64,000 nt of DNA from Paraflavitalea pollutisoli (GTDB lineage Bacteria > Bacteroidota > Bacteroidia > Chitinophagales > Chitinophagaceae). Shown one piece after another: positions 42,766-50,973 of this stretch (position 1 is its first letter; each line of letters starts with the position of its first letter). The position numbers and the translations under genes are program-made. Where the stretch lies: contig NZ_JARKMX010000008.1 in the NCBI RefSeq assembly GCF_029360705.1, forward strand, positions 1,673,949 through 1,737,948, read 5' to 3'. The notes beneath the pieces were generated by a model. It was given only the letters and a program-made list of their open reading frames with translations. It made no database searches and was not told the origin of the DNA.

Positions 42766-45700
42766 TTAGAAGTTAACATTTAAACCAACCACAAAAGTTC
42801 TCGGTGCGGGATAGCTGAACCGGGCATACTCGTTGCCGTTTTCCGGATCAAAGCCACGCCATTTGGTCCAGGTAGCCAGGTTTTGCGCCTGCAGGTTGAT
42901 CTGGATACCGCTGATCACCTTCAGGCGGTTGATCACCGATTTAGGCAGGTTATAACCCAGGTTCACGTTGCGAAGTCTTACAAAAGAAGCATCCTGTATA
43001 TCGCGGGAAGTAAAGTTGCGCGGCGCATCGATCCTGGGCAGGATGGCATTGTCGCCGGGTTTCTTCCAACGATCGTACAGCAGGCGTACCGACTGGTTGC
43101 TGGTGATGAAGCTGGGGTTCTCGTTGAAGTAATCTTCATTATTGTATCGATACACCCTTGCATTGAACGAGAACAGGGCGTTGAAATAAAAGTCTTTCCA
43201 CGTTACCGAAGTATTGATACCGCCGGTGATCTCCGGTATATAGGTACCAAACTCGGCCACACTCAGGGTAGCGGCATTGTAGTCGGTGGTGATCTGTCCG
43301 TCGGGGGTATAATATTGCGGATCGCCATTGGCCGGGTTCACACCCGCCCATTTGGGGGCATAATGCGATCCATACGGAAGGCCAACGCGGATGATACCGG
43401 TATAACCATTCTCAAACTCATTGCTGCCACCGAGGTCAAGCACCTTGTTTTTATTGTAAGCCATATTGGCGCCCAGGGTCCAGGTCACCGATTTGCTCTT
43501 CACGATATCGCCCTGCAGATCGATCTCCACACCCCGGTTGCGCATTTTACCGGCACTGATGTTCAGGCTTTCGAAACCCGACGTGGCCGACAGCGGCTGA
43601 TCGATGAACAGGTTGCTGGTAATACGGTTGTAGTACTCCATCGTGAGGCGGATACGGTTGTTCACAACACCCAGATCAAAGCCGATATTCGCTTCCTTGG
43701 CATACTCCCAATCGTAGTTGGGGTTGCCCGGTTGCGTAGGCACGATGGCGGTATTGCCACCATAACTGTCGTTGCCATACGTAGGCAGGTAAGCAAAATC
43801 ACTGGGGAAGGGACTGGCGGTAGTACCATAGCTGGCCCGCACGCGCAGGTTGCTGATAAAGTCTACGTCGGCCAGGAAGGCTTCGCGCTTGGCTTCCCAG
43901 CTGGCGCCCAATGAATAGAAGCCATGCCAGCGGTTTACCTCGGGCAGCGTCGACGAACCATCGTAGCGATAGCTCGCATTGACGGTATATTTATTCTGGA
44001 ACGTATACCGGAGCAAACCAATAAAGGAAGCCATGGCATTTTCCGTACGACCACCACTCAGGGCTGGGGTGTACACACCCGGACTACCAACACCAGCCGG
44101 TGTACCCGGCAGACGGCCATTGATACCATAACCGGTATAGCCAAATGATTTGTATTTGTTGTTCAGGTATTCAAACAAACCCGATACTTCCACATCATGG
44201 TCTTCGGCAAATGTCTTGTTGTAAGTAAGACCCGAAGTGGATACCAGCGCGAGGCGGCGTACCAGTCCTTCGCCAAAACTACCCATTCGGCCATTGGAGA
44301 CCCTTCTGCCGGCATAGGAATCAGGATTGATGAACTGCTCGGAGGTCTGATCGCGGTAGTCGATACCCAGCCTGGTTTTGGCCGTCAGCCCATCCAGCAA
44401 CTGGTAGCTGAGCGATATACCCATGATGGTTTTCAGCTGATCCTGCCTGTTGTAGGAATTCAGCATACGCTCATACGAATCACTGCCTTCGCGCAGATCG
44501 AGCACCGGATAGTTGGCACCATCGCCCGTCGTCACCAGTTTGCCATCAGGTGCAAAAGGGTATTCATACGGCAGCGCGTAATACACGGCCGACAACGGGT
44601 TGTTGCCACTGGTAGCATTTTCACTTTGAATGAGGCTCGAGCGGGAATAACCCACGTTGAGGTTGACATTGGCGGTGAAGCGGCCATAGGTAAAATCCAG
44701 GTTGTTTTTCAACGTATAGCGTTTCAATCCCGACACACGCACCAACCCTTGCTGATCGAAATAATTGAGCGAGGTATAAAAACGAATATTTTGGTTGCCT
44801 CCACTGGCACTGATCTGTTGCTCCATAAAATGACCGTCGCGCATGAACAGGTCGCGCCAATCGGTATTCACGCCGAGCAAACTATCTACAATATGGTCAG
44901 CTTCTGCTTTCTCCGCAGGCGACTTCGACGCGTATTCGGGATTCAGTTTTGAATAGGTCCAGAAAGGGCCCGCTTCTGCTCCCGTTTCCACGCCAATGCC
45001 TTCTTCAAACTCCTTGCGCTCGGCCGAGTTCATCATGCGAAACCTGGTGGAAGTAAGGGTCGATACGCCGTATTGAGACCGGTACTCGATGGCCAGTTTG
45101 CCGGCCTTGCCTTTTTTGGTCGTCAGAACGATCACACCATTGGCACCACGCGAACCATACAGGGCTTTGGCAGAGGCGTCTTTCAGCACCGTCACCGATT
45201 CAATATCGCCTGGGTTCAGCGATTGAAAATAACCGGCTTCGATGGGTACCCCATCCATGACGTACAACACCGAGTTATTACCGCCGATAGAACCGATACC
45301 GCGCAATACGACATTGGCACTGGTACCGGGCTGACCGGACACCGCATTGACCTGCAACCCGGGCACCCGGCCCTGCAAGGCCTGCTCGAAGGTGGCTACC
45401 GGTACATCATTGATCTTATCGCCACCGATGGTGGTAGCGGCAGAGGCCGACTTGTTACGCGAATAACTGGTATAACCGGTTACCACCACTTCATTGAGGT
45501 TGACTGCGGATAACTTCAGACTCACGTTGATGGTGGCTTGTTGGCCGATGGTTACTTTTTGTTCCAGGTAGCCCACCAGTGAGAACTCCAGCGCTTTGGC
45601 GGCATCTGGTACTTCGATGGTATAATCGCCGGCGGCATTGGTCAGGGTGCCCGTTTGCGTACCTGCCACCAGCACCGATACACCCGCCAGGGGTTGGTTA

Positions 45701-46116
45701 TCGGGCCCGGTTACTTTTCCCTTGATGGTCTTATCGGGAGCGGGTTTGCGGTCGGTGGCATAGATCACGACCAGGTGGTCATCTTTTAACGAATAGGCCA
45801 GCGGCAAGCCATTGAATGCCTGTTTCAGCACCTGGTCCAGACTGGCACTTTTTGCCTGGATATCTACCCGTTTATCATCGGGCAGCGTCCCCGTATGGTA
45901 TACGAAACGGTAAACGGTTTGCTTCTCTACTTCCAGCAGCAATTGCCGGATCGTTGCTTTACTTAATTGAAGGTTGATCTTTTCCTGTGCAAAGGTTTTT
46001 GCCTGCGCCTGCATGCCGACAAAAACAAGCAGCACAACAGTCAGCTTCATAAAAAACAACAGTTGCCGGCCGGGAATCAACCGGCGCCGCACTGCGTTAA
46101 CACGAGCAGTCATCAT
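42766..46116 (-). CDS. SusC/RagA family TonB-dependent importer with STN domain
   Basis: 1116 residues, large as SusC proteins are. After the signal peptide (FFMKLTVVLLVFVGMQAQA) comes a secretin/TonB N-terminal (STN) domain (about 45-120: INLQLSKATIRQLLLEVEK), which in FecA-like systems contacts FecR. Next is a carboxypeptidase-like domain (TIKGKVTGPDNQPLAGVSVLV) ending in VNLNEVVVTGY, the TonB-box-like hallmark of SusC. The plug (VLKDASAKALYGSRGANGVIVLTTKKG) and barrel follow. Directly preceded by FecR and ECF sigma genes, so it is expected to be induced by its own ligand via transmembrane signalling. Confidence 0.95.
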   Translation of the reverse strand: MMTARVNAVRRRLIPGRQLLFFMKLTVVLLVFVGMQAQAKTFAQEKINLQLSKATIRQLLLEVEKQTVYRFVYHTGTLPDDKRVDIQAKSASLDQVLKQAFNGLPLAYSLKDDHLVVIYATDRKPAPDKTIKGKVTGPDNQPLAGVSVLVAGTQTGTLTNAAGDYTIEVPDAAKALEFSLVGYLEQKVTIGQQATINVSLKLSAVNLNEVVVTGYTSYSRNKSASAATTIGGDKINDVPVATFEQALQGRVPGLQVNAVSGQPGTSANVVLRGIGSIGGNNSVLYVMDGVPIEAGYFQSLNPGDIESVTVLKDASAKALYGSRGANGVIVLTTKKGKAGKLAIEYRSQYGVSTLTSTRFRMMNSAERKEFEEGIGVETGAEAGPFWTYSKLNPEYASKSPAEKAEADHIVDSLLGVNTDWRDLFMRDGHFMEQQISASGGNQNIRFYTSLNYFDQQGLVRVSGLKRYTLKNNLDFTYGRFTANVNLNVGYSRSSLIQSENATSGNNPLSAVYYALPYEYPFAPDGKLVTTGDGANYPVLDLREGSDSYERMLNSYNRQDQLKTIMGISLSYQLLDGLTAKTRLGIDYRDQTSEQFINPDSYAGRRVSNGRMGSFGEGLVRRLALVSTSGLTYNKTFAEDHDVEVSGLFEYLNNKYKSFGYTGYGINGRLPGTPAGVGSPGVYTPALSGGRTENAMASFIGLLRYTFQNKYTVNASYRYDGSSTLPEVNRWHGFYSLGASWEAKREAFLADVDFISNLRVRASYGTTASPFPSDFAYLPTYGNDSYGGNTAIVPTQPGNPNYDWEYAKEANIGFDLGVVNNRIRLTMEYYNRITSNLFIDQPLSATSGFESLNISAGKMRNRGVEIDLQGDIVKSKSVTWTLGANMAYNKNKVLDLGGSNEFENGYTGIIRVGLPYGSHYAPKWAGVNPANGDPQYYTPDGQITTDYNAATLSVAEFGTYIPEITGGINTSVTWKDFYFNALFSFNARVYRYNNEDYFNENPSFITSNQSVRLLYDRWKKPGDNAILPRIDAPRNFTSRDIQDASFVRLRNVNLGYNLPKSVINRLKVISGIQINLQAQNLATWTKWRGFDPENGNEYARFSYPAPRTFVVGLNVNF

Positions 46117-46157
46117 AACGTTAGTTGGTTTACAGTGATCAATACGATGTTCTTCCT

Positions 46158-47258
46158 TTATTTACTGATAATGATCTTCTCTTTGTCTACCTGGAAACTA
46201 AAAGGATACGACAGTTGCAGTGCTTCCAGTGCTTTTACCACGGTTTCGCTTTCAAACGTGCCGGTATAGCGATAGGATTTCACCGCTTCATCGGCAAAGC
46301 TGATCTGGATACCATACCAATCCTGCAGCTTGACGGCGATGGCCGACAACGGTTCGTCTTCGATACGCAGCCGGTTGCGCAGCCACTCGATCTCCTGCGC
46401 CTTGTGGCTCACCGGGTCGGGAGAAAGTTTGAGCACGTGTACCGTCGCTTTGTGGCCACCATCTACCTGTAAGCCTCCTTTGTCCGACACGATGGCTTTC
46501 ATACTCGGCGCCAGGACCACCTGCTGCTCGGGGTGATCTTTCAACGACACCACCACTTTACCGCGAAACAAAGCCGTCTCGACGTGTTCCTGCGAAGGAT
46601 AGGCCCGTACATTGAATACCGTGCCCAGCACTTCAATATTGGCGGCGCGTGTGTGTACGATAAAGGGCCGGTCGACATGATGGGTAACATCGAAAAAGGC
46701 TTCTCCGGTCAGGCTCAGCTCCCGTGTCGACTGATTAAAACCAGCCAGCAAGGTGAGGCTGCTGTGACTGCGCAGGGTCACCACCGAGCCATCCGGCAAC
46801 ACGACGGTTTTACGGGGCTCATCGCCCGAACGCAGCTCTACGACTGGATCTACAGCACGCACCACTGCGGGTGGAGATATCTTAGTGGGTAAGAAAGCTA
46901 GGTACCAATAATATCCTGCCACCGCCAGCAGCAACGCGGCTGCGGCAACGACCGACACATATTTCCACCGCCGCCTGGCCGGAAGGATGGTGGCTGTTGG
47001 CTGGTCAGCCAGTGACTGCTTCAGCAGGTCGTACCGGTCAATGCCATCTGCCAGCTGACCCCGTTGCTCCTGCACATTGCCCTGCCGGGCGTTCAGGATC
47101 GATAGCAATTGCCGGGCTTCTTCCACCAGGTCCTGTTGCGCAGGATGTGCTTCGATCCAGGCCGTCCATTGCGCCACCGCCAACGCATCGTCGCCCCGGC
47201 AATAACGCTGGAAGGAAACATCGCACACCAGCTCTTCAACAGTAAAATGGGTATTCAT
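46158..47258 (-). CDS. FecR-type anti-sigma factor
   Basis: 366 residues. Cytosolic N-terminal sigma-binding part (FTVEELVCDVSFQRYCRGDDALAVAQWTAWIEAHP), one membrane helix (YVSVVAAAALLLAVAGYYWYL), the periplasmic FecR domain (KTVVLPDGSVVTLRSHSSLT, TREVSLTGEAFFDV-like stretch, VLGTVFNVRAYP), and a C-terminal DUF4974-type domain (EPLSAIAVKLQDWYGIQISF, YRYTGTFES). It transmits the loaded state of the SusC STN domain to the sigma factor encoded just upstream. Spaced 108 bp from sigma and 41 bp from SusC on the same strand. Confidence 0.95.
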   Translation of the reverse strand: MNTHFTVEELVCDVSFQRYCRGDDALAVAQWTAWIEAHPAQQDLVEEARQLLSILNARQGNVQEQRGQLADGIDRYDLLKQSLADQPTATILPARRRWKYVSVVAAAALLLAVAGYYWYLAFLPTKISPPAVVRAVDPVVELRSGDEPRKTVVLPDGSVVTLRSHSSLTLLAGFNQSTRELSLTGEAFFDVTHHVDRPFIVHTRAANIEVLGTVFNVRAYPSQEHVETALFRGKVVVSLKDHPEQQVVLAPSMKAIVSDKGGLQVDGGHKATVHVLKLSPDPVSHKAQEIEWLRNRLRIEDEPLSAIAVKLQDWYGIQISFADEAVKSYRYTGTFESETVVKALEALQLSYPFSFQVDKEKIIISK

Positions 47259-47366
47259 GTGGCTGCCTTTATCTATACAGAGGGCAGGAAGCCGATTATT
47301 TCCCGGGTATTTTGGAACTATTTTTTAAAAAAAAGAAGAGAAAGCGATTTTAACCGGAGCAAAAAC

Positions 47367-47918
47367 TCACTTGAGTAATTTCCGCAATAGATGGATGGCG
47401 TTGTAGATCGTATTATAAGCAGTCTTGATACTTTGGGAGGTACGGGCAGCCACTTCTTCATACGTAAGGCCTTCAAAGAACATGAGGCGGATCAGTTCTT
47501 TTTGTTTGGGTGTCAGTTGCTGCATGGCCCGGTGCAGTTTTTGGCGCAGTTCTTCATCGTGCTGTACACGTACGATAATTTCTTCATAGGATAGTTCGGC
47601 AGCGACTTCGTCGGCCGAGAGACGGCTGATGGCGGCGGAAGTTTTGGATTGATAGGCGAGTTTATCCAGCAACATTCGCCGCAGCGACGTGAACAGGTAG
47701 GCACGTACATGGGTCACTGGTTGCAGGCGGGTGTGTTTGTCCCAGAGCTGAAAGAACAGCTGGGTAACACAGTCCTTCACCAGCTCGTCGTGCGCTGTGA
47801 TCTTCAACCCAAACCGCACGAGGTGGAAATAAGTATTATTGTACAACTCAAACAGCGCCTGTTTGTCGCCCTTGCGGAGTTGTTCCCAATATTGCGTATT
47901 CAGTGCATCCTCATTCAT
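47367..47918 (-). CDS. ECF-type RNA polymerase sigma factor
   Basis: 183 residues. Sigma region 2 (LFELYNNTYFHLVRFGLKIT to FQLWDKHTRLQPVTHVRAYLFTSLRRMLLDKL) and region 4 (QLTPKQKELIRLMFFEGLTYEEVAARTSQSIKTAYNTIYNAIHLLRKLL), as in the FecI-like sigma-70 factors that come paired with FecR in Bacteroidota. It would direct polymerase to the SusCD operon in response to the imported ligand. Gap of 27 bp from the Tricorn-like protease gene upstream, so the two may share a transcript. Confidence 0.94.
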   Translation of the reverse strand: MNEDALNTQYWEQLRKGDKQALFELYNNTYFHLVRFGLKITAHDELVKDCVTQLFFQLWDKHTRLQPVTHVRAYLFTSLRRMLLDKLAYQSKTSAAISRLSADEVAAELSYEEIIVRVQHDEELRQKLHRAMQQLTPKQKELIRLMFFEGLTYEEVAARTSQSIKTAYNTIYNAIHLLRKLLK

Positions 47919-47945
47919 ACCTTACTATACTTGTTCCGGTGCCGG

Positions 47946-50798
47946 TTAGGGCTTGTCGGCTACCGGTTGTTGCAACTGCTGCAGCATCGTTCGTATGGCT
48001 GCTTCCAGTTGTTGATCCCTGCCCGCTTCCAGGGCATCCTGATCGTTCCTGACTTCGATATCGGGTTCGGTAGCCTGATTTTCCAGGTAGCGCCCGTTAA
48101 TGCCCCTGACGCCCATCACCGGCACCGCAAAACTAAGGCTACGATCGATTAATGCATGCGCCGATTGCCAGGTACAGGAACCGGGCACCGGCATACCAAC
48201 CAGGGTGCCCAGGTGCAGCAGCCGGTAATCGTATACAAAACAATGACCATCGCTGTAATTGGCTTCATTGGCCAATACGATGGTAGGTTTGGTCCACCGG
48301 GCCACGGGCTCCCGGCTCAGCACGCTGCGGTCATTGGCATTGTCGCGCAAGGCCGTACCGCTGAGAAACGCTTCCAGCTCCAGTGCCAGGTTGCCACCGC
48401 GGTTGTAGCGGGTATCGACGACCAGGGCATCGCAGCGATCCATGCTGCCCAGCACCTCCTCCACCACCTGCCGGTACGCGGCATCATTCATCCGGTACAG
48501 GTGGATATAGCCGATACGCCCCTGGCTGGCCTTTGTCACCTCCTCCCGGTTGCGCTGCACCCAGCGTTGGTACAAACTATCCGTGGTCGCCGAGAAAGCC
48601 ACTGCTCCTGCTCCTCTGCTGCCCTCTTTCTTATAGGTAACACCGGTATGACTCACATTCAACTCGCCCAACATTTCATTGAGCAGTTCTGCCAGATCGT
48701 AGTTATTGAAGATCCCCGGCAAAAATGCTGCGTACTGATCGTGCAGGGCGGGCCAGTTGGCGCCATGCCATCCTGTTGTATAAAACGCCGTAGCTACCCG
48801 CCGCCATACATGGTCCAGCATCGACCGCCGCTGAGCCTCCAGGTCTATCGATATTGTTACCGACGTTGGTATCACCCGTTTATTACCGTTGCGCGGATCG
48901 ACTTGCGTGATCACCCCATCCGACAATGTATATAGAAAACGTTGGGCATCGTCCCATTGCAGGCTGCCACCTTCTGTGCCGAAGGAACTAAGCCGGCGTG
49001 TTGTCTGCTGCTGCAAATCCGTACACCAGAGATCATATTGATCCATTGTTTTTGCCAGGCAATAAAGCCGCTGTCCGTCGTTCGACAACAACGCGTCCGA
49101 CAACAAGGCAGCATCCGTCGTCAAACGTGTACGCTGCGCTGCGGGCAAGGCTGTATCCTGCCCCGCAAAAAGTCCATACACATCGAGCTGTCGCTTACCG
49201 CTGCGACCAAACCCATGCAGGCCCTCCCGGTCACTCAGCCAGGTGATACCACGGCCATGCTGTTGCCAGGATGGGCGGATATCGTCGAAGCCACTTTGCG
49301 ACAGATTGATCAGTGCACCGCCTCCCGCTGCATCCACCACGCCCACTTCGCTATTGCCATTGCCTGGCGCAGGAAACTGTACCAGTAATTGCTGTCCACT
49401 AGGACTCCATTTGAAATATTGATCCAGTTCGCCTTCATTGATCAGTTGACGGTCGAGTATCGTTCTCGATTGACGGGTTCGTAGATGATAGACTTTCAGT
49501 GTCTGCCGGTTTTCGATGTAGGCGATCTCCCGACCATCCGGCGAGAATTGCGGTTGGTTGTTGTCGGCATCATTGCTGATCAATACCTGCTCGACTATCG
49601 AAGTAGCCGATACCCACAACGAGTCAGGTGTCATGACTGCTGTGGCCTGCATGATCTCCCAACTTCCCTGGCGTTCGGTGCCATAGATCAACTGCTTGCC
49701 GTCTGGCGAAAAGCCAATGCCCGCTTCCGGAGCAGCAGTAGCAGTAATCTGGCGGACACGTGTATCCCGGATCGAGGTCACAAAAACCTCCCCCGCGGCG
49801 ACGAAGGCGATCTCGCGGCCCGATGGAGAGATGGCCATTTCCGTAACAGGCTGATGGGTTAGCTGGCGTCGCTGCGCATCGGGTCGTGGTATGGGATTTA
49901 CCTGCACCCGCACCGTCGCCTTATGGTAACGTTTAATATACAACTGTCCACCATAGCCGTAACACAGGGTGCCGTTACGGTCAATACTTAAAAAACGGAC
50001 GGGCTGCCCCCGGTAAGCCGTTACAGCAACAGCGGTAGTATCCCCCACCAGTTGCTGGTAAATATTGAAGGAACCATTCCGCTCGCTGAGGTAATAGATG
50101 ATTTTACCATCGGGAGCATACACCCCATTGCGGTCTTCGCCGACAAAGCTACTTATCCGTTGGTGCACCTGTTGCGCGGCATCATACACCCAGATATCCC
50201 GCGCGCCGACACCTGTCTGGTGTTTGCGCCAACGGTTCTCGCGGGTCTTCACATCCTCGTACACCAGTTTGCCTCCGGGGCCTACCCGTACATCCGCCAT
50301 GGGCGTCGACAACAAGGAACGCGTATCCCCTCCCGTTGACGGCACTTCGAATAACTTGTGTCCTTCATCCAGGGGAAACTGGCGGCTTTGCGCCAGTGCC
50401 ACCCGGGCACTGCCAAACAGTACCCTGGTATCTTTCGCAGAAAAATCGAAAGGGAATTCATCAGCGACATGTCGGGTCAGTTGGATGTCCTGTCCACCGG
50501 CCAGGGGCCGCACATATACATCGAAATTACCGGCGCGGTCGCTCGCATAAGCGATCCGTTTCCCATCATGGCTCCATACCGGCATGAACTCATAGCCCGC
50601 GCCACCCACCCACAAACGGGCTTCTCCCCCCGTTGCAGGCACGGTATAGATGTCGCCTGCGTACACAAAGGCAATGGTCTTGCCATCGGGAGCGATAGCA
50701 GGATAGCGCATCCACTGCGGAGCGGCAGCCGCAGGCGTTTGTGCCGGCAACCTGCCAACTACCCCACTCCATATAAGCAACAACAGGATCCTTTTCAT
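47946..50798 (-). CDS. Tricorn-like serine protease lacking a PDZ domain
   Basis: 950 residues from the ATG at 50798 (signal peptide MKRILLLLIWSGVVGRLPA); the longer frame upstream adds no domain. Two WD40-like beta-propellers (about 25-610, repeated PDGKTIAF-, SPDGKQLIYG- and SPDGREIAY-type motifs) precede the Tricorn core (ELLNEMLGELNVSHTG, with the catalytic His) and the S41 peptidase (GRIGYIHL, VVDTRYNRGGN, and NYSDGH with the nucleophile Ser). In usual Tricorn proteins a PDZ domain lies between HTG and the peptidase part; here only about 25 residues separate them, so it is absent. Exported, probably degrading oligopeptides. It precedes the sigma/FecR/SusCD genes. Confidence 0.88.
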   Translation of the reverse strand: MKRILLLLIWSGVVGRLPAQTPAAAAPQWMRYPAIAPDGKTIAFVYAGDIYTVPATGGEARLWVGGAGYEFMPVWSHDGKRIAYASDRAGNFDVYVRPLAGGQDIQLTRHVADEFPFDFSAKDTRVLFGSARVALAQSRQFPLDEGHKLFEVPSTGGDTRSLLSTPMADVRVGPGGKLVYEDVKTRENRWRKHQTGVGARDIWVYDAAQQVHQRISSFVGEDRNGVYAPDGKIIYYLSERNGSFNIYQQLVGDTTAVAVTAYRGQPVRFLSIDRNGTLCYGYGGQLYIKRYHKATVRVQVNPIPRPDAQRRQLTHQPVTEMAISPSGREIAFVAAGEVFVTSIRDTRVRQITATAAPEAGIGFSPDGKQLIYGTERQGSWEIMQATAVMTPDSLWVSATSIVEQVLISNDADNNQPQFSPDGREIAYIENRQTLKVYHLRTRQSRTILDRQLINEGELDQYFKWSPSGQQLLVQFPAPGNGNSEVGVVDAAGGGALINLSQSGFDDIRPSWQQHGRGITWLSDREGLHGFGRSGKRQLDVYGLFAGQDTALPAAQRTRLTTDAALLSDALLSNDGQRLYCLAKTMDQYDLWCTDLQQQTTRRLSSFGTEGGSLQWDDAQRFLYTLSDGVITQVDPRNGNKRVIPTSVTISIDLEAQRRSMLDHVWRRVATAFYTTGWHGANWPALHDQYAAFLPGIFNNYDLAELLNEMLGELNVSHTGVTYKKEGSRGAGAVAFSATTDSLYQRWVQRNREEVTKASQGRIGYIHLYRMNDAAYRQVVEEVLGSMDRCDALVVDTRYNRGGNLALELEAFLSGTALRDNANDRSVLSREPVARWTKPTIVLANEANYSDGHCFVYDYRLLHLGTLVGMPVPGSCTWQSAHALIDRSLSFAVPVMGVRGINGRYLENQATEPDIEVRNDQDALEAGRDQQLEAAIRTMLQQLQQPVADKP

Positions 50799-50973
50799 AT
50801 ACAAACCATAAAGCGCGGTCAAATTACGGACAAACCAACGAACGCCGCCAGAAAATAACAATACCATCCCAACCTTTGGCACCGGCTGGTCCGTCACAGA
50901 AAAGAACAGTTTTACCAATTCCTTAAGACAATCTTTGACCGAAAAACCACATTTTGAGCCCGCAAACCAACCC

